IMG/VR virus record: IMGVR_UViG_3300042464_000204
Location: 1-43,290 of that record
Direction: 5' to 3' (one strand)
Origin: a virus
Length of the DNA: 43,290 bases
Part shown: piece by piece, positions 21,682 through 29,049 of the stretch
How the letters are laid out: every line of letters begins with the position of its first letter
How positions within the stretch are numbered: position 1 is the first letter of the stretch
The notes under the pieces: model-generated
The model's input: the letters and a program-made list of their open reading frames with translations, nothing else
Told to the model about the DNA's origin: nothing
Databases searched by the model: none
Translations under genes and position numbers: made by a program

Positions 21682-21877
21682 ACAAGACGTAGCCGACATG
21701 GAGATTGTTATACAAGAATGTATCAAAAATGATAAAATTACATTTTTAGCAACCTTAATATGCAATCTTCAAAAAGAATATCAAGAGCTAGCAGAGTTAT
21801 CCACAGATGGAGAGTATAATATTACGTGGACACACCAACAAACTTTAGAATTTTTAACATACAAGCCAGCGACATAA
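21674..21877 (+). CDS. acidic hypothetical protein, 67 aa
   Basis: Helical, with MEIVIQECIKNDKITFLAT and LQKEYQELAELSTDGEY. No recognised family. ATG overlaps the dCMP deaminase stop. Confidence 0.55.
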   Translation: MGKQDVADMEIVIQECIKNDKITFLATLICNLQKEYQELAELSTDGEYNITWTHQQTLEFLTYKPAT

Positions 21878-21918
21878 TTGTTTTACGGCATAATTAAGTA
21901 TATAATATGGGAGGAAAC

Positions 21919-22095
21919 ATGTCTGTGTTAGATATGGCAAAAGCGCATCTTCAAAATGTTCATGCCAAAGTAGAAGAACTAAAGCTTCAAAAGAAGCGAT
22001 TAGATGATGAGATTCAACAACTCACTCAGTATATTTCGAATGGCGTACAAACAATAGAAAATGCAGAAAAAGAAAGTGGTACTACGGGAAACTAG
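21919..22095 (+). CDS. small coiled-coil protein, 58 aa
   Basis: Starts MSVLDMAKAHLQNVHAKVEE and continues as a long helix with heptad-like Leu/Ile (LKLQKKRLDDEIQQL). The ATG at 21919 has GGGAGG at 21909-21914; an in-frame ATG at 21907 is part of that ribosome site. It may oligomerise. The coiled-coil size resembles small phage scaffold or accessory proteins, with no specific match. Confidence 0.6.
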   Translation: MSVLDMAKAHLQNVHAKVEELKLQKKRLDDEIQQLTQYISNGVQTIENAEKESGTTGN

Positions 22096-22110
22096 CAAAT
22101 GGAGGATAGC

Positions 22111-22428
22111 ATGACTTATTGTGATTTTTTTGATCGTCTGGAAAATGTCTCGCGTTCATATAATTGGAACGTGCAAGACAATAAGGTAGTGGCTACTATT
22201 AAGAGTGGCTACTTCAAGGGTTTTACACTAAATCCAATCACGGCACTAGCACACAAGGCTGGCTTTGGATTTATCCGTAATACCAGAGAAGGTACAGAGT
22301 TTGCGGCTCGTTTGTTGGGTCTACCAAGATCATTTGCTAGAGATGTACACAGTGCAACTCTGGGAACTTATAATCATGGCAATACCCAAGTAGTTCGTGG
22401 CAGAATTCGTTCAGCATTGGAGGTATAA
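22111..22428 (+). CDS. hypothetical protein, 105 aa
   Basis: Begins MTYCDFFDRLENVSRSYNWN and includes TIKSGYFKGFTLNPITAL and EGTEFAARLLGLPRSFARDV. GGAGG (22101-22105) precedes ATG 22111. It lies directly before the SSB gene and might act with it, but no motif tells its role. Confidence 0.6.
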   Translation: MTYCDFFDRLENVSRSYNWNVQDNKVVATIKSGYFKGFTLNPITALAHKAGFGFIRNTREGTEFAARLLGLPRSFARDVHSATLGTYNHGNTQVVRGRIRSALEV

Positions 22429-22432
22429 TTCT

Positions 22433-22777
22433 ATGAATATTAATACATGGCTTGGTTGCGGTAGACTAACAAAGGATGCAGAACTTAGTACAACCCAGAA
22501 GGGTACATCGATGGCTAAGTTTCGCATGGCAGTAAATGATAGACGAAACGAGGATACTCTATTCCTCAATGTGCTATGCTTCGGAAAGATGGCAGAAGCA
22601 CTAAAGGATCATCTTACCAGAGGTAGATTAGTAGGTGTTCAAGGAAAGTTAAAGATTGATGATTATCAGGACAAAGATGGTAACACGAAGAACTCAATTT
22701 GCGTCATGGCAGACGAAATTTCTCTTGGACCATCCAACACTGTATCGCCGGAAGGCAGCAAAGATAAGTCCGAATGA
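22433..22777 (+). CDS. ssb: single-stranded DNA-binding protein
   Basis: A 114-residue OB-fold SSB of the bacterial type: WLGCGRLTKDAELSTTQKGT (first strands), FRMAVNDRRN, TLFLNVLCFGKMAEALKDHL and KGRLV-like RGRLVGVQGKLKIDDYQDKDG. The C-terminal tail is short and acidic (SKDKSE) but lacks the D-D-I-P-F tip found in E. coli SSB. It protects single strands in replication and repair. GGAGGT precedes the ATG, and a strong terminator follows 25 nt after the stop. Confidence 0.88.
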   Translation: MNINTWLGCGRLTKDAELSTTQKGTSMAKFRMAVNDRRNEDTLFLNVLCFGKMAEALKDHLTRGRLVGVQGKLKIDDYQDKDGNTKNSICVMADEISLGPSNTVSPEGSKDKSE

Positions 22778-22802
22778 ATCACTAGTCTAAGGTAGATGCT
22801 GG

Positions 22803-22842
22803 TGGCCCGTTTGCAGGGATGCTGACGGGCCATCTTTTTTTT
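22803..22842 (+). terminator. rho-independent terminator after ssb
   Basis: TGGCCCGT (22803-22810) pairs perfectly with ACGGGCCA (22825-22832) and is followed by TCTTTTTTTT. This is the strongest terminator in the window and ends the guaC-ssb unit. Confidence 0.9.
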
Positions 22843-22853
22843 AAAGATACAGC

Positions 22854-22882
22854 TTGACAAATGCCGATACCTAGTCTACAAT
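22854..22882 (+). promoter_or_regulatory. sigma-70-type promoter
   Basis: TTGACA (22854-22859), 17-base spacer, TACAAT (22877-22882), with GCCGAT just after the -35. It begins 12 nt after the ssb terminator and starts the next unit at 22902. Confidence 0.75.
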
Positions 22883-22901
22883 AAGTAGACGGAGGCAAAT
22901 T

Positions 22902-23243
22902 ATGAATCATCCATTTGAATTTTTGGGCAACGTTGTGGCTGTAATCTTTATTGGAGTTATGTGCTGTTATGCTATTTCAGCATATCTGGACGGCTCCACT
23001 ATAAAGCTGTCTGATTTAGATAAGGTGACGCTAGGTTATTTTGATAATCCTACACCTGTTATTATTACTCAAAACACAAACAACTTTGAGTCTCAGCAAC
23101 TGTATTTAGACTGCATTGAAGCGTTAAAGAGCTTGGGTATGAAGAAAACAGAAGCTAAGAAGAAAGCTAAAGATATCTTCCAAAACTTTACCCCTCAACC
23201 AACAACCATAGAACAATTTTTAATGATAGCACTTAGAAAATGA
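22902..23243 (+). CDS. membrane-anchored hypothetical protein, 113 aa
   Basis: One N-terminal membrane helix (NVVAVIFIGVMCCYAISAYL), then a soluble part ending in a small helical bundle: LYLDCIEALKSLGMKKTEAKKKAKDIF. The last helices resemble the RuvA C-terminal or UBA-like three-helix motif (D-C-I-E-A-L-x-x-L-G-x-x-x-x-E-A), which binds protein partners. A GGAGG site precedes ATG. It is the first gene after the 22854 promoter and overlaps the next. Confidence 0.6.
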   Translation: MNHPFEFLGNVVAVIFIGVMCCYAISAYLDGSTIKLSDLDKVTLGYFDNPTPVIITQNTNNFESQQLYLDCIEALKSLGMKKTEAKKKAKDIFQNFTPQPTTIEQFLMIALRK

Positions 23244-23647
23244 ATATATTGCATCAGTCATTTGAAATAGCATTGAATTTACTTCCTAAAGCCAAAGAAG
23301 AACGATGTACTAAAAACAAATTTTTCCACTTCGCATTCGGATACAAAAAAAATAAACTTCTTGCTATTGGACAAAATAATCCCGAAAAAACACATCCTCA
23401 AGCACTAGCTTTAGCCAAACGATTTAATATAGATTTGGCATATCCATATTTTCACGCTGAGACGGATCTTATTTCTAGACTTTGGGGAAAACATTACATA
23501 GACAGTAGCTTAAGAATGGTTATTATCAGATTGAACAAACATGGCGTGTTACGATGTAGTAAACCGTGTCCTCGTTGCGACCAAATAATAAAGTCCCTTG
23601 GTATTAATAAAATATGGTGGAGTAATGACAATGGATTCGATCAATAA
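23240..23647 (+). CDS. cytidine/deoxycytidylate deaminase-like protein
   Basis: A 135-residue zinc deaminase-fold protein, distinct from the dCMP deaminase at 21223. The zinc motif is FHAETD (H72, E74) and KPCPRC (C110, C113), in the right order. The N-terminal half has FFHFAFGYKKNKLLAIGQN. The substrate is not certain; the length and the H-A-E...P-C-x-x-C site fit nucleoside or nucleotide deaminases. It is followed by a deoxyribosyltransferase-like gene, so a nucleotide salvage or modified-base role is possible. Confidence 0.8.
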   Translation: MNILHQSFEIALNLLPKAKEERCTKNKFFHFAFGYKKNKLLAIGQNNPEKTHPQALALAKRFNIDLAYPYFHAETDLISRLWGKHYIDSSLRMVIIRLNKHGVLRCSKPCPRCDQIIKSLGINKIWWSNDNGFDQ

Positions 23648-24173
23648 TCTTAAAGATGTAACAGTGTATCTCGTTGGTGCTATGGATAGAGTTCATGATG
23701 GCGGTATGACATGGCGGCAAGAGTTAACTCCTGTATTAAAAAATTTTGGTATCAAAGTTATCGATCCGTGCAAAAAGCCCATTCATGGGGTTGTTGAAGA
23801 TGATGAAACAAGGTGGTGGATAGACTATTATAAAGAAACTGGGCAATATGACAAAATAAGAGAAAAGTTTGGTGTTATTCGCAGTGCCGATCTTAGATGC
23901 GTAGATACTTCCGACTTTATTATCGCAAATATAGACCTAGATGTTCATGCTTGCGGCACCTATGAAGAAATAGTTACAGCAAACAGACAAAAGAAACCGA
24001 TACTTGTACTGTGTAAGCAAGGCAAAAGCATGGCACCGAATTGGTTATTCTTTATGCTTCCACATGAACATATATTTAATACTCTTGAAGAGATGATGGA
24101 TTATCTTAATCATATCGATAAGTTAAGAGATACCTCATCTTTATCACGCTGGTTCTTTTTTAAGGGAATATAA
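23625..24173 (+). CDS. nucleoside 2-deoxyribosyltransferase-like protein
   Basis: About 182 residues. VTVYLVGAMDRVHDGGMTWR at the N terminus, KVIDPCKKP in the first third, then TSDFIIANIDL and ACGTYEEIVTA (Glu of G-T-Y-E-E as likely nucleophile) and KKPILVLCKQ. These follow the Rossmann-like layout of nucleoside 2-deoxyribosyltransferases, which swap bases on 2-deoxyribose. GGTGGAG precedes ATG 23625, and an in-frame earlier start at 23598 is deep in the previous gene. The base specificity cannot be seen. It could shape the dNTP pool or feed modified bases. Confidence 0.72.
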   Translation: MTMDSINNLKDVTVYLVGAMDRVHDGGMTWRQELTPVLKNFGIKVIDPCKKPIHGVVEDDETRWWIDYYKETGQYDKIREKFGVIRSADLRCVDTSDFIIANIDLDVHACGTYEEIVTANRQKKPILVLCKQGKSMAPNWLFFMLPHEHIFNTLEEMMDYLNHIDKLRDTSSLSRWFFFKGI

Positions 24174-25087
24174 TGATAACTGACTTTCCAGAATATTTAT
24201 TCGAACCGCCAGACCACATAAAAAGCGTCTACTCTTATAAAGTAAACGCCGGGAAACAAATATGTAAAAAGAAGTCTATTGTATTTTGTGGTATCTGTAG
24301 AGATGTAGAGGATACAATACAAAGAAATATTTTACGAATACAAAGAACCGGCGATCTATTTAATAGACACACAGGCATTCTGTATGAGAATGACTCCAAA
24401 GACAATACTGTAAGTATTATATCCAATAATATTTCTCAAGATTGGACGTTCATATCTGAGCATAGAAATGACAAAAACTATAGATCGGATTTGCATAACG
24501 GAAAAGACCCGTGGCATTTTAATCGATGTAAGATATTGGCCGAGTGTAGAAATAAATATCTAGAAGTATTATATTCTAACTATAATGACTATGACTATAT
24601 GTGTGTGATGGATCTAGATATTAAAGGTGGATGGTCATATGATGGTATTTGTCATGGTATATTTACTCTAGAATCTCATCAAAATTATGCCTGCGTATCT
24701 TCTTATGGCGTTTTGTCAGAGCCGTATGGAATTGATTCTTTGGAAGAGCATAATCAAACATCATATGTTATGTATGATTCTTTAGCCTTTAGACCGCTAT
24801 CATTTACAGAAGGAATTCATATCCTAAGAACACCAGCATTTAATAAAATTGTATTTCGCAGGGGCGATGACCCTGTGGAGGTTAGATCAAATTTTGGTGG
24901 CTTATCGATATATAAAATACCGCTACTAAATAATCACAAATATGGAGCAAAAGAGTGGAAAGATGGATTTGTAGACCCAGATCATGCTATTTTAAATCAA
25001 AGTATTATAGACGATGGTAACAAAATCATTCTTGATCCTAGCATGATTGTATCATATTCACAACACGCATTAATGGAGACATCATGA
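24173..25087 (+). CDS. glycosyltransferase-like protein (CAP59/mannosyltransferase type)
   Basis: A 304-residue protein with KKSIVFCGICRDVEDTIQRN at the start, LYENDSKDNTVSII, and DYMCVMDLDIKGGWSYDGI (a D-x-D-like metal site), then FNKIVFRRGDDPVEVRSNFGG and a final DPDHAILNQS. The Y-E-N-D-S...D-x-D order resembles the CAP59-like mannosyltransferases and other GT-A enzymes, though sugar and target are unknown. It is immediately followed by a GT4 enzyme (ATGA overlap), so the two likely act in one pathway, such as decorating virion proteins or cell surface. Confidence 0.7.
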   Translation: MITDFPEYLFEPPDHIKSVYSYKVNAGKQICKKKSIVFCGICRDVEDTIQRNILRIQRTGDLFNRHTGILYENDSKDNTVSIISNNISQDWTFISEHRNDKNYRSDLHNGKDPWHFNRCKILAECRNKYLEVLYSNYNDYDYMCVMDLDIKGGWSYDGICHGIFTLESHQNYACVSSYGVLSEPYGIDSLEEHNQTSYVMYDSLAFRPLSFTEGIHILRTPAFNKIVFRRGDDPVEVRSNFGGLSIYKIPLLNNHKYGAKEWKDGFVDPDHAILNQSIIDDGNKIILDPSMIVSYSQHALMETS

Positions 25088-26151
25088 TCAATATAGTAGC
25101 ACCAATTAATCAGCTTGGATATGGTATAACCGGCTTAAATATTGTTAAGCATCTCAGTAAACTAACAGATGTTTCTCTTATATGTATTGGTCAGCCACAA
25201 GTCACTACTCAAGAAGATGCTGATATAATAAAAAAAGCTTTGCAAAATGCTAAATTTTTAGATTTTGATGCACCATGCATTAAAATATGGCATCAGCATG
25301 ATATGACTCAATTTGCGGGAAGAGGAAAAAGAATAGGATTCCCCATATTTGAATTGAATAAGTTTACTAACTTAGAGAAACACCACTTGCAGTCACTAGA
25401 TTCTATTTTTGTATGCTCTGATTGGGCTAAAAACATAGTACTACAAAATATTGAGTTTGATAGTTCCAATATCCATGTTATACCACTTGGCGTAGATACA
25501 TCTATATTCAAAAGCTCCACAATAAATGTAAGTTATCCAACGCGATTTTTTAATTGCGGGAAGTGGGAGATTCGTAAAGGACACGATGTATTGGTTGAAT
25601 TGTTTAATTCAGCATTTGATGTCGATGATAATGTAGAACTTTGGTTGATGTGCGAGAACCCATTCTGTTCACAAGAAGAAAAATTAAATTGGGAAAATAC
25701 ATATTATAGATCAAAATTAGGCTCTAAAATTCGTATAATCCCTAGGCAAAATACTCAGGAAGAAGTGTATAGTATTATGGCACAAACACACTGCGGAGTA
25801 TTTCCTTCTAGAGCAGAAGGCTGGAATCTTGAATTATTAGAAATGATGGCGTGTGGAAAACACGTAATTACCACAAATTATTCTGCTCATACCCAATTCT
25901 GTAATTCTGAAAACTCCATGCTAGTCAGCATAGCAAACGAAGAACCAGCTAATGATAATAAATGGTTTCATGGTCAGGGAGATTGGGCAAAAATTGGCAT
26001 TGAACAGTGCATTGAATTTATAAAACACATGAAAACTATTCACAACAAGCGTCAAGCTGGAGATTTAAATATCAATACTGCTGGTATTTCCACCGCACAA
26101 CAATTTACTTGGGAACATTCCTCTAGAGAAATAATGAAACATGTTCTATAA
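25084..26151 (+). CDS. family 4 glycosyltransferase (GT-B)
   Basis: A 355-residue GT-B enzyme with the family-4 C-terminal half: RFFNCGKWEIRKGHDVLVELF, VELWLMCENPF, SIMAQTHCGVFPSRAEGWNL and ELLEMMACGKHVITTNYSAH. The E-x-x-x-x-E-x-M-A-C-G-K motif binds the nucleotide sugar. The N-terminal Rossmann half has LGYGITGLNIVKHLS. The GT4 family adds sugars to lipids, proteins or glycans; the acceptor is unknown. It overlaps its GT-A neighbour at ATGA and the next gene by 11 nt. Confidence 0.87.
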   Translation: MINIVAPINQLGYGITGLNIVKHLSKLTDVSLICIGQPQVTTQEDADIIKKALQNAKFLDFDAPCIKIWHQHDMTQFAGRGKRIGFPIFELNKFTNLEKHHLQSLDSIFVCSDWAKNIVLQNIEFDSSNIHVIPLGVDTSIFKSSTINVSYPTRFFNCGKWEIRKGHDVLVELFNSAFDVDDNVELWLMCENPFCSQEEKLNWENTYYRSKLGSKIRIIPRQNTQEEVYSIMAQTHCGVFPSRAEGWNLELLEMMACGKHVITTNYSAHTQFCNSENSMLVSIANEEPANDNKWFHGQGDWAKIGIEQCIEFIKHMKTIHNKRQAGDLNINTAGISTAQQFTWEHSSREIMKHVL

Positions 26152-26521
26152 CTTTTTTTCTAAAAAACCAGAATCAGAACCAGTACCTGTAGAAGAAAAT
26201 GAAGATATTAATACGTTAGCATCTATATCGTATTCCATTAAAAGAAATGAAACAAGTCCAGTTATTGATATAGAGCTAAATGATTATGATGATGAATCCG
26301 CTACAGCTTTGTGTAAGCTGTTAGACATTTTGTCTCAAGACAAGTGTTACATAGAGACGATAAATATGTTAAAGCTTGGATTGCTACAAGATGCACAAGA
26401 GGATTTCTTAGTTAAGGTCTTTATACACTTAGGATCGAACTCAAAAGATAAAATAATGCAACTCCATCAGCATAATTCGAAAGATGAGCCTTGTGTAAAG
26501 CCTTCCGATGTGTTAAGATAA
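26141..26521 (+). CDS. hypothetical protein, 126 aa
   Basis: Starts MFYNFFSKKPESEPVPVEEN, then NTLASISYSIKRNETSPVID and LNDYDDESATALCKLLDIL. An acidic N-terminal linker precedes an alpha/beta part. Not recognised. It overlaps the glycosyltransferase stop by 11 nt and so is probably on the same transcript. Confidence 0.6.
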   Translation: MFYNFFSKKPESEPVPVEENEDINTLASISYSIKRNETSPVIDIELNDYDDESATALCKLLDILSQDKCYIETINMLKLGLLQDAQEDFLVKVFIHLGSNSKDKIMQLHQHNSKDEPCVKPSDVLR

Positions 26522-26540
26522 ACGCAAAGGAGTGATGTAA

Positions 26541-26996
26541 ATGAACAAGTACAAAAAAATTGGATGGCAAAAATACGAAGATTACATTGAAAAACAATTA
26601 ACTTCACCAATTCTGCACACTATTATACAAAATGTTGCTATGCAGCACATTGAGCATGACAGTGTAGAAGATGAGGATGATGATGAAGAAGAAGACTTTA
26701 TATCTAATTCAAACGAGGATGAGTCAAAGCATATAATGCATCCAGCAATGATGTTACCACTAACTAGCAAATTAATGGATGATGTAGCACTATTATCTAC
26801 ATTTGATTGTTGGATAGGACACACAAATTTTGACATAACTAACAATATAAAGTCTATTTTAGATTCTGTACCCGGAGTAGAGGTATTAAAGGTTCTTAGC
26901 CGATATCGATTTTTTGTTGGTATCGGTCACATGTTCGATTTTGCTAAAGTAAGAAAAGATATTGAAAAAGCTATTATAGGAGATTTAGATGAATAA
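26541..26996 (+). CDS. hypothetical protein with acidic run, 151 aa
   Basis: A central acidic run (DSVEDEDDDEEEDFISNSNE), then WIGHTNFDITNNIKSILDSV, VEVLKVLSRYRFFVGIGHMF and DFAKVRKDIEKAI. The last part (R-Y-R-x-x-V-G-I-G-x-M-F-x-F-x-x-V-R-x-D-I) resembles a segment I recall from several large phages, unassigned. AAGGAG precedes the start. Overlaps the sigma-like gene by 8 nt. Confidence 0.65.
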   Translation: MNKYKKIGWQKYEDYIEKQLTSPILHTIIQNVAMQHIEHDSVEDEDDDEEEDFISNSNEDESKHIMHPAMMLPLTSKLMDDVALLSTFDCWIGHTNFDITNNIKSILDSVPGVEVLKVLSRYRFFVGIGHMFDFAKVRKDIEKAIIGDLDE

Positions 26997-27468
26997 TACT
27001 GATATAAACGAAAAAATTGAGAATGCGTTGAAAGATGAGAATATATTGAAGATTATGAACAAGGCTGCTCGTAGATTCATGAATCAGCTTGACAGGGATA
27101 TAATCTACACCTGTCAAATCAATGCCTTATGGAAGACATTTCTGAATCATGAGCCATCCAAGGGTGCAAAGTTTACAACGTATCTATATAATGGAGTCTT
27201 TATAGAGTGCATGAAGGAAATTAAGTTTGCACAAAAGTCTAAAAGAACTGGTGGCAAATTACACAACAATATAGCTGAACATAGTAATCAATTTCTATTT
27301 ATGGATATAATGGATGAGCTAAAGAATCCACTAGATAAAGAGATATTTCTGGACAGGCTTTCTAATATGACGATAGCGGAAATAGCCAAAAAACATAACA
27401 TCAATAGAGAAAGCACTAGGCGTAAAATGCACAAAATACTGAAAAGTATTAAGCAAAAATTCATCTAA
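26989..27468 (+). CDS. sigma-70-like RNA polymerase sigma factor
   Basis: A 159-residue sigma-like factor. A region-2 segment is visible as ALWKTFLNHEPSKGAKFTTY (the F-D-P-S-K-G-A-K-F-T-T-Y form), and a C-terminal helix-turn-helix, FLDRLSNMTIAEIAKKHNIN then RESTRRKMHKILKSIKQKF, fits region 4. It is short, with no region 1 or 3, like ECF or late phage sigma factors. It could direct host RNA polymerase to late promoters for the structural genes that follow at once. GGAG precedes the ATG. Confidence 0.8.
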   Translation: MNNTDINEKIENALKDENILKIMNKAARRFMNQLDRDIIYTCQINALWKTFLNHEPSKGAKFTTYLYNGVFIECMKEIKFAQKSKRTGGKLHNNIAEHSNQFLFMDIMDELKNPLDKEIFLDRLSNMTIAEIAKKHNINRESTRRKMHKILKSIKQKFI

Positions 27469-27548
27469 ATGCGTGTATACTACTGTAGGAACCGGACTTT
27501 CAAAGGAAAAGGACATGATTAATCCATATATTTTTAAGGAGAAATTCT

Positions 27549-28169
27549 ATGTCAACAACTACAGCAAAAGGTTCCGGTTCTACAGTTAATAATGGCGGAA
27601 CAGTAGTAGGCGGTGGTAATGTTCCAGCCGGTAGCCCAATGACCAAGGTTATTGGAGTCAATGAACTCAATACTGGCAGAGAGTATGGTTCACAGGTAGC
27701 CGTAGATACGGACGGCGGTGCTTCAAATGCTGATCCTCACGGTGTAACAAAAGCAAAAACTTCTGGCACTTTTGCATATACACCAGAAAGAGGAAGCAAT
27801 TTTTTAATTCGTGGTGCTGGTGATAATGCATCCAAGGTAAATAACTCTGCTTCTACTGTCTTGTCAACTCCCGGTGGCGTTAGCACACAGGGCAGCATAC
27901 ACAAGACTGTAGCATCTTACAGAGTTGGTTCCTACTCCAATACATCTTTCAATGTGTTGGCTAGACCAAATGGCAACGTTGTTCCCGGCTTATCAAAAGG
28001 CACTGGTGCTGGCACCCAAACAGAGTATGTTCAAATGGACGGCTCTACTGCTGCAACAGACGATGCCGCTACACCAACAAGGTCAGTTCCCGGTGAACTC
28101 ACCTATATGTTTGGCAGTGTAGTTCCAAAGCAAGACGATTACAAGGCTAAGAATAGCTACGAGTCTTGA
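27549..28169 (+). CDS. Gly/Ser/Thr/Ala-rich protein, probable virion protein
   Basis: A 206-residue low-complexity protein (GSGSTVNNGGTVVGGGNVPA at the start) without Cys, signal peptide or membrane helix. The composition and strong AAGGAGAAA ribosome site suggest an abundant structural or decoration protein. No family is recognised. It is the first gene after the sigma-like factor and is followed by a hairpin terminator-like structure, so it may be a single highly expressed late unit. Confidence 0.6.
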   Translation: MSTTTAKGSGSTVNNGGTVVGGGNVPAGSPMTKVIGVNELNTGREYGSQVAVDTDGGASNADPHGVTKAKTSGTFAYTPERGSNFLIRGAGDNASKVNNSASTVLSTPGGVSTQGSIHKTVASYRVGSYSNTSFNVLARPNGNVVPGLSKGTGAGTQTEYVQMDGSTAATDDAATPTRSVPGELTYMFGSVVPKQDDYKAKNSYES

Positions 28170-28181
28170 TTTTAACAAATC

Positions 28182-28215
28182 GGCATATGAGCGTCATTTA
28201 TTGGCGCTCTATGCC
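28182..28215 (+). terminator. strong hairpin after the 27549 gene
   Basis: GGCATA-t-GAGCG (28182-28193) pairs with CGCTC-TATGCC (28205-28215), 11 bp with one bulge. The tail, ATATTTGG, has few T's, so it could be a weak terminator, an mRNA 3' stabiliser or a leader hairpin for the PAS gene. Confidence 0.5.
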
Positions 28216-28233
28216 ATATTTGGAGCCTCATGA

Positions 28234-28827
28234 ATGATTGACTTCAAAAATCCAGAGAGCATCACACTTATTTGTAGTCTACTTGGTGGATTGGGTACAT
28301 TCTTTAGCTTAATATGGGTTAAAGCAATTAAACCAACTATTAAATTATTACAAAGTCAAGATGATCTTATAAAGTCTTTACATGCAATCAAAAAAGAATT
28401 AACAACAAATGGTGGTAATAGCTTAAAAGATGCAGTAATAGAGCTTAGAAATACATGCGGCAGAATAGAGATAAGACAAAAAGTCATAGAACAAAGAACA
28501 AAAGCCGCACTACATTACAATAATGTAGCATTATTTGAAACAGATGACCAAGGAAGGCTAGTTTGGACAAATAATAGTTTTTATGAACTAACTAGTGACA
28601 CTATATCCAATGTGGATGGATACGATTGGCTAAGTTATATTCACGAAGATGAGCGTGAAGAATTTTTCAATGAATTTCAGTCTTGTCTTCAAATGAATCG
28701 CAAATTTGTAAGAATTGTTAAAAACTGTGAAGATAAAGTAATTAAAGTGCTAGGTTTTCCATACAAAATAAATGATAATGCCCACGGTGGGTTCTTGGTC
28801 AGTATTTCAGAAATAAGGGAGATATAA
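28234..28827 (+). CDS. membrane-anchored PAS-domain protein
   Basis: A 197-residue protein with an N-terminal membrane helix (ITLICSLLGGLGTFFSLIW), a helical linker (about residues 40-90), and a C-terminal PAS domain: ALFETDDQGRLVWTNNSFYE, then DWLSYIHEDEREEFFNEFQ and GGFLVSISEIREI. The D-x-x-G-x-x-x-x-x-N...H-P-like (IHEDE) layout is typical of sensor PAS domains. There is no kinase, cyclase or other output domain. PAS domains sense small molecules, redox or light, but no ligand is visible. It lies directly before a holin-like gene and a peptidase. Confidence 0.8.
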   Translation: MIDFKNPESITLICSLLGGLGTFFSLIWVKAIKPTIKLLQSQDDLIKSLHAIKKELTTNGGNSLKDAVIELRNTCGRIEIRQKVIEQRTKAALHYNNVALFETDDQGRLVWTNNSFYELTSDTISNVDGYDWLSYIHEDEREEFFNEFQSCLQMNRKFVRIVKNCEDKVIKVLGFPYKINDNAHGGFLVSISEIREI

Positions 28828-28828
28828 T

Positions 28829-29044
28829 ATGTTAACTTCAAAAGCTTATAGCATGGATCTTAATGACGTTATTAATGTAGGTAAAAATGCTTTACTAGTA
28901 GGCGTAGCCGCTCTTCTAACTTATGTTGGTGAAAATATCGCTAACATCGATTTAGGGTCAGCTTCGGCATTAGTAGTGCCAGTGGTGGTTGTTCTAGTGA
29001 ATAGTGCCGTAAATTGGATCAAAGATCACACTAACAAGAAGTAA
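28829..29044 (+). CDS. small holin-like membrane protein, 71 aa
   Basis: Two hydrophobic segments, ALLVGVAALLTYVGENI and SALVVPVVVVLVNSAVNWI, with a charged C terminus (KDHTNKK), fit a class II-like holin. GGGAGATATAAT precedes it. It starts 1 nt after the PAS gene stop and ends 5 nt before a cysteine peptidase gene, a layout seen in lysis cassettes. A structural membrane role cannot be excluded. Confidence 0.6.
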   Translation: MLTSKAYSMDLNDVINVGKNALLVGVAALLTYVGENIANIDLGSASALVVPVVVVLVNSAVNWIKDHTNKK

Positions 29045-29049
29045 GAACT

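Noticed and set aside
21878-21906. TTGTTT-N17-TATAAT just before the 21919 gene
   Set aside because: The predicted transcript start would fall in or past the ribosome site, so it would give an almost leaderless message without its Shine-Dalgarno.
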